Assembly: GCF_014904815.1 (NCBI RefSeq) | Contig: NZ_JACZFR010000053.1 | Location: 1-64,000, forward strand | Direction of reading: 5' to 3' | Length of the DNA: 64,000 bases | DNA from: Microbulbifer taiwanensis | GTDB lineage: Bacteria; Pseudomonadota; Gammaproteobacteria; Pseudomonadales; Cellvibrionaceae | Shown here: positions 27,590 through 36,375 of the stretch, in pieces | How positions within the stretch are numbered: position 1 is the stretch's first letter | Layout of the letters: each line of letters starts with the position of its first letter | The notes under the pieces: generated by a model | Told to the model about the DNA's origin: nothing | The model's database searches: none | Seen by the model: the letters and a program-made list of their open reading frames with translations, nothing else | Translations under genes and position numbers: made by a program

Positions 27590-28686
27590 TGGTTAAAAGT
27601 AGTGCGCCGTTTTCTAGTAAAAAATTCCTGGTGATGGCCGGCGGTACCGGTGGTCATGTATTCCCGGCACTGGCTGTGGCCCGCGCGCTGCAGGATCAGG
27701 GCGCGGTGGTCGAATGGCTGGGCACCGAGCGCGGCATAGAGGCGCAGCTGATTCCGGATGCGGATATACCGCTGCACTTTATTACTGTCGAGGGCGTGCG
27801 CGGCAAGGGCAAGCTGGCGCTGTTGAAGGCGCCGCTGCAGATACTGCGTGCCATTTCCCAGGCGCGCTCGGTGGTGAAGAAGGTGCAGCCGGACGCCGTG
27901 CTGGGGTTCGGCGGCTTTGCCACGGGGCCCGGCGGCGTCGCCGCGCGCCTGGGCCGCATACCGCTGATCATTCACGAACAGAATGCGGTGGCCGGCACCA
28001 CCAATCGCCTGCTGGCCCGTATCGCCAGTCGGGTTCTGGAGGCCTTCCCCAGTGGACTGCCGGGCGGGCAGCAGGTGGGCAACCCGGTGCGCAGCGAGAT
28101 AGCGCAGCTGCCGGAACCGCAGGCGCGTATTGGCAGCGAGAAACCGCTGCGCCTGCTGGTACTCGGTGGCAGCCTCGGCGCCGTGGCCATCAACGAACTG
28201 GTGCCCCAGGCGATCTCCATGCTGGACGGGGCACTGCGCCCGCGCATAGTGCACCAGGCCGGCAAGCGCCACCTGGATGTGGCGCGCGAGGCCTACCGGC
28301 AGGCGAACGTGGAAGCGGACGTAGTGCCGTTTATCGCCGATATGGCGGCGGCTTACAGTGCGGCGGACCTGATCATCTGCCGCTCCGGTGCGCTGACGGT
28401 ATCGGAAATCGCCGCGGCGGGGGTGGGTGCCATCATGGTGCCTTTTCCGTTTGCGATCGACGACCACCAGACCAAGAACGGCGAGTGGCTGGCACAGGCC
28501 GGCGGCGCCATAGTGATACAGCAGGATGCGCTGGACGCGGCCAAACTGGCGGAGCTGCTGAAAGAAATGTTTGCCGACCCGCAAGAGCTGCTGGCGATGG
28601 CCGAGGCCGCGCGACGCGTGGCAAAAACCGATGCGACGGCGCAGGTGCTGGCGGCCTGTGGCGAAGAACTGGCCCTGGGGCAATGA
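27589..28686 (+). CDS. murG: Lipid II synthase MurG
   Basis: A 365-residue GT28 peripheral membrane glycosyltransferase that adds GlcNAc to lipid I. N-terminal MAGGTGGHVFPALAVA, HEQNAVAGTTNR, GGSLGAVAINELVP and the UDP-GlcNAc site (RSGALTVSEIAAAGVGAIMVPFPFAIDDHQTKN) are intact. Confidence 0.97.
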   Translation: MVKSSAPFSSKKFLVMAGGTGGHVFPALAVARALQDQGAVVEWLGTERGIEAQLIPDADIPLHFITVEGVRGKGKLALLKAPLQILRAISQARSVVKKVQPDAVLGFGGFATGPGGVAARLGRIPLIIHEQNAVAGTTNRLLARIASRVLEAFPSGLPGGQQVGNPVRSEIAQLPEPQARIGSEKPLRLLVLGGSLGAVAINELVPQAISMLDGALRPRIVHQAGKRHLDVAREAYRQANVEADVVPFIADMAAAYSAADLIICRSGALTVSEIAAAGVGAIMVPFPFAIDDHQTKNGEWLAQAGGAIVIQQDALDAAKLAELLKEMFADPQELLAMAEAARRVAKTDATAQVLAACGEELALGQ

Positions 28687-28695
28687 GGTAGGTAT

Positions 28696-30156
28696 ATGTC
28701 CGAGCAACCGATGACAGCAGAGAAAAGTTACGGCGTACCCAGGATGCGCCGCGTCAGCCGTATTCACTTTATCGGTGTCGGTGGCGCGGGTATGAGTGGC
28801 ATTGCCGAAGTGCTGCAGAACCAGGGCTACGAAGTGTCCGGTTCCGACCTGCGCGAGTCCTCGGTCACCGAGCGGCTGCGCAAGCTGGGTGTAAAAGTGC
28901 AAATCGGTCACAGTGCGGAAAATATCCGCGATGTGGATGTGGTGGTGAACTCCACTGCCGTGCACAGCGACAACCCGGAGCTGGTGGCGGCACACGAGAA
29001 GCGCACCCCGGTAGTGCGCCGCGCGGAGATGCTCGGCGAACTGATGCGCTACCGCTACGGTATCGCTGTCGCCGGTACGCACGGCAAGACCACCACCACC
29101 AGCCTGATCGCGTCGATTTTCGCCGCGGACAAAAAGGATCCGACCTTCGTGATCGGCGGCCTGGTCAATGCGGCCGGCGCCAACGCCGCGCTGGGCGAGA
29201 GCCGCTACCTGATTGCCGAGGCGGACGAGAGCGATGCGTCCTTTATCCATCTGCAACCGATGGTGACCGTCATCACCAATATCGATGCGGACCATATGGA
29301 GACCTACGGCGGTGACTTCGAGAAGGTCAAACAGATCTTTATCGATTTCGTGCACAACCTGCCTTTCTACGGTCTGGCAGTGGTCTGTGGCGACGACGAG
29401 CATATCCGCGAAGTGATACCCAAGTTCTCGCGCCCGGTGATCACCTACGGTTTCGATGAGGGCAACGACTTCCGCATCGTTGACGTGCAGCAGGAGCCGC
29501 TGCGCAGCCACTTCAGCGTGCAGCGCCCGGATGGCAAGCAGCTGGATGTCTGCGTCAATACGCCGGGCATTCACAATGTGCTGAATGCGACTGCCGCCAT
29601 TGCCGTGGCCACCGATGAGGGGATTGGGGATGAGGCTATCTGCGCGGGCCTGAAGGGCTTCCAGGGCGTCGGCCGGCGTTTCCAGATTTACGGGCACTAC
29701 GCTGTCAGCGACGACGGCAGTGCGGAGAAAGTGATGCTGGTGGACGACTACGGCCACCACCCGCGGGAAGTGGCCGCAACCATCAAGACGGTGCGCGACG
29801 GCTGGCCGGAGCGGCGCCTGGTAATGATCTACCAGCCGCATCGCTACACGCGCACCCGCGACCTGTTCGAGGATTTTGTGCAGGTACTGTCCCAGGTGGA
29901 CAAATTGATATTGCTGGACGTGTACAGTGCCGGTGAGGCGCCTATCCCCGGCGCGGACGGCCGCACACTTGCGCGCAGCCTGCGCAATCGCGGCCAGGTG
30001 GACCCGATTTTTGTCGAGACCATCGAACAGGTGCCGCCGGTATTGGCGGATCTGCTCGAACCCGGCGATATAGTGCTGACCCAGGGCGCGGGAAATGTCG
30101 GTGCCCTGTCCCAGCAGCTGGCCCAGTGGCGCCTGGGTGAGGGAAATGCGGAATGA
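28696..30156 (+). CDS. murC: UDP-MurNAc:L-Ala ligase MurC
   Basis: A 486-residue Mur ligase that adds L-alanine to UDP-MurNAc. Signatures: [46 protein letters not shown] and [20 protein letters not shown] site precedes the ATG. Its last codons and stop (GCGGAATGA) form the first unit of a heptamer repeat patch. In most relatives ddlB follows; here ftsQ does. Confidence 0.97.
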   Translation: MSEQPMTAEKSYGVPRMRRVSRIHFIGVGGAGMSGIAEVLQNQGYEVSGSDLRESSVTERLRKLGVKVQIGHSAENIRDVDVVVNSTAVHSDNPELVAAHEKRTPVVRRAEMLGELMRYRYGIAVAGTHGKTTTTSLIASIFAADKKDPTFVIGGLVNAAGANAALGESRYLIAEADESDASFIHLQPMVTVITNIDADHMETYGGDFEKVKQIFIDFVHNLPFYGLAVVCGDDEHIREVIPKFSRPVITYGFDEGNDFRIVDVQQEPLRSHFSVQRPDGKQLDVCVNTPGIHNVLNATAAIAVATDEGIGDEAICAGLKGFQGVGRRFQIYGHYAVSDDGSAEKVMLVDDYGHHPREVAATIKTVRDGWPERRLVMIYQPHRYTRTRDLFEDFVQVLSQVDKLILLDVYSAGEAPIPGADGRTLARSLRNRGQVDPIFVETIEQVPPVLADLLEPGDIVLTQGAGNVGALSQQLAQWRLGEGNAE

Positions 30157-30175
30157 TGAATTCGGAATGCGGAAT
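30149..30175. repeat. CGGAATG heptamer patch at murC-ftsQ junction
   Basis: Three CGGAATG units (starting at 30149, 30162 and 30169) with ATGAATT between the first two fill most of the 33-bp gap between murC and ftsQ. It is the same heptamer as the array at 1-91, on the opposite strand. The first unit contributes the end of murC. Confidence 0.75.
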
Positions 30176-30189
30176 GGAGTCTGCGTAGG

Positions 30190-30996
30190 ATGGGCAAAGC
30201 ACAGCGTGCCCATCAAAAAAAGAAAGTGCGCGGCGCCCGCCCGATTTCGGACCGTGGTGAGCGCGCGAGCCGGAACTGGCGGCCGCTGCTGATAATCGCG
30301 CTGGCGATGGGTACTTTAGCCGGCCTCAGCTACGGCGGTCTGTGGCTCTGGCAGCGCACCCCGGTGCAGCAATTGAGCCGGGTGGATGCACTGGAGCAGG
30401 TGCGGGTCAAGGGACCGTTCAACGCGGTGACCCAGCGGCAGGTAGAGGAGACGCTGCTGCCCTATTTGAGAGAGGGATTTTTCTCCGCGGATATCCGCGG
30501 TATGCGCGAGGCGCTGTTGCAGAATCCCTGGATTAGCGGGGCCTCGGTGAGCCGGCGCTGGCCCCGCGGGGTCGAGGTGGAAGTGCAGGAGGCGCAGCCA
30601 CTGGCGGCCTGGGGCGAGGACAAACTGCTGGTGGCGAGCGGCGAGTTGCTGCCGCGGCCGGCGCAGATGAATAGCGGTCGCCTGCCGGAGCTGGCGGGTG
30701 ACGAGGAGCTGGTGGAGCGCATAGTGGCGCAGTACCAGGCCCTCGCGGGGTTGCTGACCACGCGGGATATGGAAGTAAAGCGGTTGTCTTTCGACGACCT
30801 GGCAGGGTGGCAGCTGGAACTGGTTTCCGGTGTGCAACTGCATCTGGGGCACGACGAACTGCTGGAGCGGGTCAATCGATTCCTGCAGCTGAGTCGCGGT
30901 GTACTGGCACCACACCTGGAAAAGGTGTCCAGGGTGGATACCCGCTACGGCAACGCAGTGGCGGTGCAGTGGAAAGAAGACAAACAGCAAAACTGA
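30190..30996 (+). CDS. ftsQ: Cell division protein FtsQ
   Basis: A 268-residue bitopic protein: basic cytoplasmic tail (about 38 residues), one transmembrane helix (LLIIALAMGTLAGLSYGGLWLW), a POTRA domain beginning near VDALEQVRVKGPFNAVTQRQVEE and the FtsQ beta domain. It links early and late divisome parts through FtsB-FtsL. The gene directly follows murC without ddlB. Confidence 0.93.
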   Translation: MGKAQRAHQKKKVRGARPISDRGERASRNWRPLLIIALAMGTLAGLSYGGLWLWQRTPVQQLSRVDALEQVRVKGPFNAVTQRQVEETLLPYLREGFFSADIRGMREALLQNPWISGASVSRRWPRGVEVEVQEAQPLAAWGEDKLLVASGELLPRPAQMNSGRLPELAGDEELVERIVAQYQALAGLLTTRDMEVKRLSFDDLAGWQLELVSGVQLHLGHDELLERVNRFLQLSRGVLAPHLEKVSRVDTRYGNAVAVQWKEDKQQN

Positions 30997-31105
30997 GCGC
31001 AGCCAGAAGGTTGCGCTGAAAAACAAAATTTAAAAGCGAACGCTGTGCCCTGACCCGTTATTGGGAATGCGGCTCGGAGCACAGTTCAGCGAGGTTGGTA
31101 CAAAA

Positions 31106-32341
31106 ATGACACAAGCATCCGATCACCGCATGATCGTGGGCCTGGATATCGGCACTTCCAAAGTGGTCGCGATCGTCGGCGAGGTCGACCGCGATGGCGA
31201 GCTGAATATTGTCGGTATCGGTTCACACAGATCCACCGGTATGAAAAAGGGTGTAGTGGTGAATATCGAGTCCACCGTGCAGTCGATTCAGCGCGCGGTG
31301 GAGGAAGCGGAACTGATGGCCGGTTGTGAAATTCACTCGGTCTACGCCGGCATTGCCGGCAGCCATATCCGCAGTTTGAACAGCCACGGCATTGTTGCGA
31401 TCAAGGATCGCGAGGTGACCCAGCAGGATCTCGACCGGGTTATCGATGCGGCGCGCGCCGTGGCGATTCCGGCGGACCAGAAAATCCTGCACACGCTGCC
31501 GCAGGAATTCCTGATCGACAACCAGGAGGGCGTCAAGGAACCCCTGGGTATGTCCGGAGTGCGCCTGGAAGCCAAGGTGCACCTGGTCAGCGGCGCGGTC
31601 AATGCGGCGCAGAATATCGAGAAGTGCATCCGCCGCTGCGGCCTGGAAGTGGAAGACATCATCCTCGAGCAGCTGGCCTCCAGCTACGCGGTACTGACCG
31701 AAGACGAAAAGGAACTCGGCGTGTGCATGGTGGATATCGGCGGCGGTACCACCGATATCGCGGTGTTTACCGGCGGTTCCATCCGCCACACCGGTGTCAT
31801 CCCGATTGCCGGCGACCAGGTGACCAACGATATCGCCATGGCCTTGCGCACACCGACGCCGCACGCGGAGGAGTTGAAAATCAAATATGCCTGCGCCCTG
31901 GCCAAGCTGGCGCGCGAGGGCGAGACCATCAAGGTGCCGAGCGTCGGCGACCGCGCGCCGCGGGACCTGTCCCGGCAGGCACTGGCGGAAGTGGTGGAGC
32001 CGCGCTACGACGAGCTGTTTACCCTGGTGCAGGCGGAACTGCGCCGCAGCGGTTTCGAGGACCTGTGCGCGGCCGGCGTGGTGCTGACCGGCGGCTCCTC
32101 GAAAATGGAGGGCGCGGTGGAACTGGCCGAGGAGATTTTCCATATGCCGGTGCGCCTCGCCGTACCCCAGGGTGTGGCCGGACTGACCGATATTGTCAGC
32201 AACCCGATTTATTCCACCGGCGTGGGTTTGCTGATGTATGCCATGCAGCGGGAGGAGACCGGCGAGAGCCGCCAGCGCCCGGTGCGCAATGAGAACCAGT
32301 GGTGGGACAAGGTAAAGCACTGGTTCAGGGGAAATCTGTAA
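31106..32341 (+). CDS. ftsA: Cell division protein FtsA
   Basis: An actin-like protein of about 411 residues that tethers FtsZ to the membrane. Motifs: IVGLDIGTSKVVAIVGEV (phosphate 1), VDIGGGTTDIAVFTGGSI (phosphate 2), GVVLTGGSSKMEGAV (adenosine), and a C-terminal amphipathic helix (WWDKVKHWFRGNL). I choose the ATG at 31106; an in-frame start at 31061 would add 15 residues unlike the family. Confidence 0.96.
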   Translation: MTQASDHRMIVGLDIGTSKVVAIVGEVDRDGELNIVGIGSHRSTGMKKGVVVNIESTVQSIQRAVEEAELMAGCEIHSVYAGIAGSHIRSLNSHGIVAIKDREVTQQDLDRVIDAARAVAIPADQKILHTLPQEFLIDNQEGVKEPLGMSGVRLEAKVHLVSGAVNAAQNIEKCIRRCGLEVEDIILEQLASSYAVLTEDEKELGVCMVDIGGGTTDIAVFTGGSIRHTGVIPIAGDQVTNDIAMALRTPTPHAEELKIKYACALAKLAREGETIKVPSVGDRAPRDLSRQALAEVVEPRYDELFTLVQAELRRSGFEDLCAAGVVLTGGSSKMEGAVELAEEIFHMPVRLAVPQGVAGLTDIVSNPIYSTGVGLLMYAMQREETGESRQRPVRNENQWWDKVKHWFRGNL

Positions 32342-32490
32342 GGATGCAGGGTGATGAAAACGGAATGAAGAATTGATTGTGTAGGGTGCGCCTCGCGCAC
32401 CAGTGACCGGAAAGGGGAATCCTTGGCCGGCACAAAAGTTTTTAGGGACCGAATTAAAAATTTTGACATGAGCAAAAAAGGGGAACAGCA
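32342..32490. other. ftsA-ftsZ spacer with a palindrome
   Basis: A 149-bp gap. At 32385-32401 GGTGCG and CGCACC form a 6-bp stem within a TGTAGGGTGCGC...CGCACCAG sequence of the sort found as a short dispersed repeat in related genomes. GGGGAAC provides the ftsZ ribosome site. The gap is long enough for an ftsZ promoter, but I cannot point to one with confidence. Confidence 0.45.
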
Positions 32491-33708
32491 ATGTTCGAAT
32501 TAGTCGATAGCGTACAGGATAAACCTGTCATCAAAGTGATCGGTGTCGGCGGCGGTGGCGGCAATGCGGTGAAGCATATGATCGTCAGCGAAGTGGAGGG
32601 TGTGGATTTCATCTGCGCCAACACGGATGCCCAGGCGCTGAAAGACATAGAGGCGCGCACCATTCTGCAGTTGGGTAACAGCATCACCCGCGGCCTCGGC
32701 GCCGGCGCCAACCCGGAAGTGGGCCGCCAGTCCGCGATGGAGGATCGCGAGCGCATCTCCGAGGTGCTGCAGGGTGCGGATATGGTGTTCATCACCGCCG
32801 GCATGGGCGGCGGTACCGGAACCGGCGGTGCGCCCATCGTGGCGGAAATCGCCAAGGATCTCGGTATCCTGACGGTCGCAGTGGTCACCCGCCCGTTCAA
32901 GATCGAGGGTCGCAAACGCTCGGTGGTGGCCGAGGAGGGCATTCTCGAGTTGCGCGACAAGGTCGACTCGCTGATCACCATTCCCAACGATCGCCTGCTG
33001 GAAGTACTGGGCAACAAGATCACCATGAAGGCCGCCTACAAGGAAGCGGACAATGTGCTGCTGGGTGCCGTGCAGGGTATCGCCGACCTGATGATCCGCC
33101 CGGGCATCATGAATGTGGACTTCGCCGACGTGCGCACCGTCATGTCCGAGATGGGCATGGCGATGATGGGCTCCGGCTCCGCCGTGGGTGAGAACCGCGC
33201 CCGCGAGGCGGCGGAGAAGGCGGTGCGTAGCCCGCTGCTGGACAACGTCAACCTGCAGGGCGCCCGCGGCATACTGGTGAATATCATCACCGGCAGCGAG
33301 GAGGGCGGTTGCCAGGAGCTGACCCTGGGCGAGTACTCCGAAGTGGGTGAAATCGTTCAGGAGATTGCCTCCGACGACGCCACCGTCGTGATCGGCACCG
33401 CCGTGGACGACAAGCTCGGCGACGAGATGCGCGTGACCGTGGTCGCCGCCGGCCTGGGCGAAGGCGCGCAACAGACCGCCCGCCCGACCAAGGTGGTGGA
33501 CAACACCCGTCGCCCGCAGATGCACGAGGGCCGCGAAGCGCGCGAGAGCCAGGGCAGTTCGGCCGGACTGGCGGGTCGTGAAAGCGGCGACAACCGCGCG
33601 CGCGTCGAGAGCGAGCGTCCCAAACGCCCGGCTCCGGCGCTGAACCCGGCGGATACCGATATGGAGTACCTGGATATCCCCGCGTTCCTGCGCCGCCAGG
33701 CGGATTAA
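32491..33708 (+). CDS. ftsZ: Cell division GTPase FtsZ
   Basis: A 405-residue tubulin homologue that forms the Z ring. The nucleotide motifs IGVGGGGGNAVKHM and GGGTGTGGAP (about residues 108-117) and the catalytic T7 loop (NVDFADVRTVMSEMGMAMMG) are present. A variable linker precedes the conserved C-terminal peptide DTDMEYLDIPAFLRRQAD that binds FtsA and ZipA. Confidence 0.98.
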   Translation: MFELVDSVQDKPVIKVIGVGGGGGNAVKHMIVSEVEGVDFICANTDAQALKDIEARTILQLGNSITRGLGAGANPEVGRQSAMEDRERISEVLQGADMVFITAGMGGGTGTGGAPIVAEIAKDLGILTVAVVTRPFKIEGRKRSVVAEEGILELRDKVDSLITIPNDRLLEVLGNKITMKAAYKEADNVLLGAVQGIADLMIRPGIMNVDFADVRTVMSEMGMAMMGSGSAVGENRAREAAEKAVRSPLLDNVNLQGARGILVNIITGSEEGGCQELTLGEYSEVGEIVQEIASDDATVVIGTAVDDKLGDEMRVTVVAAGLGEGAQQTARPTKVVDNTRRPQMHEGREARESQGSSAGLAGRESGDNRARVESERPKRPAPALNPADTDMEYLDIPAFLRRQAD

Positions 33709-33845
33709 GGCGTTCGGCGACAGGCTGGAAGCGCCGTATCGGGGCAGCAACCCCGCTCATGTCACCCCGGCGCTCTCCTGGCGGAGAGGGCCGGAGCTGC
33801 CTCGACGGCGGTCTCCAGGTCGCATGACCTGACAGTCGATATCTG

Positions 33846-33881
33846 TTGTTAACCCGGGCCAGTCCCGGGTTAACAATTTTT
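33846..33881 (+). terminator. Terminator of the dcw cluster after ftsZ
   Basis: A perfect 13-bp stem (TTGTTAACCCGGG with CCCGGGTTAACAA, 5-nt loop) followed by five T. It closes the mraZ-ftsZ run, leaving lpxC as a separate unit. Confidence 0.93.
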
Positions 33882-34006
33882 AACAGCGATTAAGGCGAAC
33901 GCCGCCCTAAAATACGGTCAAAGTAGTCGTTGTGGCGCAGCAGTCTTCGCGCTGCGCTACTCTGAAGGAATGGGGCGATAGACAGAAATGACTGCCTGGC
34001 TAGATG

Positions 34007-34035
34007 TGGTTTTGGCGTAATATTTCTGCTATGAT
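34007..34035 (+). promoter_or_regulatory. Candidate lpxC promoter
   Basis: TGGTTT, a 17-bp spacer and TATGAT (34030-34035) with an extended -10 TG upstream. The -35 is weak but the extended -10 is good, and a terminator separates it from ftsZ. Confidence 0.45.
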
Positions 34036-34088
34036 CGCCGGCTCGCTGCGGCCTCTGTGCCGTTTACCGACTGGGAAAAGATACCTAC

Positions 34089-35000
34089 ATGATCAAACAG
34101 CGCACACTCAAGAATGCTATCCGCGCCACTGGCGTGGGCCTGCACACCGGCAAGAAGGTCGTCCTGACCCTGAAGCCGGCACCTGTGGACACTGGCATCG
34201 TGTTCCGCCGCACCGATCTGGATCCGGTGGTCGAGATAGAGGCCCGGGCGGAAAATGTGGGCGATACCCTGCTGTCCACCACCCTGGTCAAAGACGACGT
34301 GCGCATCGCCACCGTCGAGCACCTGCTGTCCGCCATGGCGGGCCTGGGTATCGACAATGCGGTTGTCGAGCTGTCCGCGCAGGAAGTGCCGATCATGGAC
34401 GGCAGTGCCGGTCCCTTCGTATTCCTGATCCAGTCCGCGGGTATCCAGGAGCAGTCGGCGCCGAAGAAATTCCTGCGTATCAAGAAGCCGGTAACCGTGG
34501 AAGAGGGTGACAAGGTGGCCAGCTTCCTGCCGTTCAACGGCTTCAAGGTGTCTTTCACCATCGACTTCGATCACCCGGTGTTTCAGGGCCGCAACCTGAC
34601 TTCCTCGGTGGACTTTTCCAGCACCTCCTTCGTCAAGGAAGTGAGTCGCGCGCGCACCTTCGGCTTTATGCACGAGATCGAGTACCTGCGCTCCAAGGGC
34701 CTGGTGCAGGGCGGCAGCGTCGACAACGCCATTGTGATCGACCAGTACCGCATCCTGAACGAGGGCGGGCTGCGCTACGAAGACGAATTTGTGAAACACA
34801 AGATCCTGGACGCCATCGGCGACCTGTATCTGCTGGGTACCAGCCTGATCGGTGAGTTCAAGGCGCACAAATCCGGTCACGCACTGAACAACAAGTCCCT
34901 GCGCAACCTGATGGCGCAGGAAGACGCCTGGGAAATGGTGACCTTCGAGGGCGAGCAGGAGGCCCCCATCTCCTACGTCAAGCCAATACTGGCGGTCTGA
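34089..35000 (+). CDS. lpxC: UDP-3-O-acyl-GlcNAc deacetylase LpxC
   Basis: A 303-residue zinc deacetylase, the committed step of lipid A synthesis. Zinc and active-site motifs: [16 protein letters not shown] (His), [12 protein letters not shown] (Glu/Asp), and [14 protein letters not shown] with [10 protein letters not shown]. Length matches the family. It stands alone between two terminators. Confidence 0.97.
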   Translation: MIKQRTLKNAIRATGVGLHTGKKVVLTLKPAPVDTGIVFRRTDLDPVVEIEARAENVGDTLLSTTLVKDDVRIATVEHLLSAMAGLGIDNAVVELSAQEVPIMDGSAGPFVFLIQSAGIQEQSAPKKFLRIKKPVTVEEGDKVASFLPFNGFKVSFTIDFDHPVFQGRNLTSSVDFSSTSFVKEVSRARTFGFMHEIEYLRSKGLVQGGSVDNAIVIDQYRILNEGGLRYEDEFVKHKILDAIGDLYLLGTSLIGEFKAHKSGHALNNKSLRNLMAQEDAWEMVTFEGEQEAPISYVKPILAV

Positions 35001-35012
35001 GCCAGATCCCGG

Positions 35013-35042
35013 AAGCCGGCATGAAAATTGCCGGCTTTTTCG
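35013..35042 (+). terminator. lpxC terminator
   Basis: A perfect 9-bp stem (AAGCCGGCA with TGCCGGCTT, 7-nt loop) running into a T-rich tail, 13 bases after the lpxC stop. Confidence 0.88.
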
Positions 35043-35257
35043 TTGTGACCTGCCCGGCAGGTAATGGCTCCGCGTGGTGAATTTGCGGACCAGTAACAAT
35101 TTTTGTCAGTCGACCGGTGTTACATTGGACAGGTTGGTCGGCTGAATTGCCATTGGAAAGGCGTGAAGGTGAAGCATGGAAGCGGTATTCCGCGCTTCGC
35201 AACAGAGCTAACGAAAACAACAAACTGTCGCTATCTGTCAAAAGCCACACGCCTGTT

Positions 35258-36193
35258 ATGAAAATTATCCTGGTCAATGAACGCGGCGGTACGCGCAATC
35301 TCAGCTTCGGCGGCTTGAGCAAGGCGCTGTTGGGGCTGTGCCTGCTCGGCCTGCCCGTGGGCGCCTTCCTGATAGGCGCCAACCTGCCGGTCGCCGAAAC
35401 CGATGTATTCGACTCCCGCACCGCCAAGGCCTGGAACAAGGCCCTGCGCAAGCAGCAGGAACAGATCGACGAGGCGGATCGCGAGGCCCGCGAACAGCTG
35501 ACCGCATTGACGGTGAAGCTGGCGGAAATGCAGGCGCGCCTGACCCGCCTCGATGCCCTCGGCGAACGACTCACCACCGCGGCCAAACTCGATGAGGGCG
35601 AGTTCCAGTTCGGCAGCGCCCCCGCCCTCGGCGGTCCGGAAGACCCGGGTATCGCCGGCGCCTCCGAGTTGCCCTACCAGCCACCGGAGTTCCTCGAGGT
35701 GATCGGCGAGCTGTCCGAGCAGATCGACGACCGCCAGATGCAGCTCAATACCCTCGAGTCGCTGCTGGCCAGGCGCCAGCTGCAGGATGAGCAGTTTATC
35801 GCCGGGCGCCCGATCAGCCGCGGCTGGATGTCCTCCCGTTACGGCTACCGCACCGATCCCTTCACCGGCCGCCGCACCTGGCACAAGGGCGTGGATTTCG
35901 CCGGCAAGAAGGGTTCCGATGTGGTCTCCGTCGCCGCCGGCGTGGTGACCTGGGCCGAGGATCGCTACGGCTACGGCCAGTTGGTGGAAATCAACCACGG
36001 CAATGGCTACTCCACGCGTTACGGCCACAACAGTGAGATCAAGGTCAAGTTGGGTGACGTGGTCAAGAAGGGCCAGGTGATCGCGCTGATGGGCTCCAGC
36101 GGCCGCTCCACCGGCCCCCACGTGCACTTCGAGGTGTACAAGAACAACCGCCCGGTCGACCCGGCCAGCTATATCCGCCGCACCGGCAGATAA
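35258..36193 (+). CDS. M23-family peptidase with coiled coil
   Basis: An inner-membrane-anchored protein of about 311 residues: one transmembrane segment (LSKALLGLCLLGLPVGAFLIGA), a long coiled coil (about residues 60-180), then a LytM/M23 domain with zinc motifs HKGVDFAGKKGSDV and HGNGYSTRYGHNS plus GPHVHFEVYKNNRPVDP. The intact His/Asp ligands suggest active peptidoglycan endopeptidase activity. I prefer the ATG at 35258 (MKIILVNERGG); the frame stays open upstream to 35117, but those residues look non-coding. The lpxC-M23-secA order matches pseudomonads, except that the DUF721/DciA gene often found before it does not fit in the 257-bp gap. Confidence 0.9.
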   Translation: MKIILVNERGGTRNLSFGGLSKALLGLCLLGLPVGAFLIGANLPVAETDVFDSRTAKAWNKALRKQQEQIDEADREAREQLTALTVKLAEMQARLTRLDALGERLTTAAKLDEGEFQFGSAPALGGPEDPGIAGASELPYQPPEFLEVIGELSEQIDDRQMQLNTLESLLARRQLQDEQFIAGRPISRGWMSSRYGYRTDPFTGRRTWHKGVDFAGKKGSDVVSVAAGVVTWAEDRYGYGQLVEINHGNGYSTRYGHNSEIKVKLGDVVKKGQVIALMGSSGRSTGPHVHFEVYKNNRPVDPASYIRRTGR

Positions 36194-36375
36194 CACCTAT
36201 CCTCTTCCTATCGGCGCCACCGCCGGCAACTTACCGAGAGCGCCTGCGGCTCAAGGTGGCGGTTGCCAGTCGTGGCGCCTTCCTGTTTACTTGCACCCCT
36301 CTTTAAATGAGCGCTGGTGCCCCCAGATTCTCTACCGGCCCCGCCGGCACAAATAAGATAAGTGGTTCCTAGATA

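Larger units (their letters stand above)
33709..34088. other. ftsZ-lpxC intergenic region
   Basis: About 380 bases without a gene. It holds the strong ftsZ terminator (33846-33881) and a candidate lpxC promoter (34007-34035). The first 130 bases are GC-rich with short complementary segments but no clear function. Confidence 0.6.

Noticed and set aside
27145-30216. A 1023-codon minus-strand frame across ftsW-murG-murC
   Set aside because: It is antisense to three unmistakable genes in the high-GC dcw cluster; long antisense frames are common at this base composition.
34978-35586. Minus-strand frame of 202 codons spanning the lpxC-M23 gap, considered as a DciA (DUF721) gene
   Set aside because: Most of it is antisense to the M23 peptidase, composition is Ser/Arg-rich as in shadow frames, and no DUF721 features are visible.
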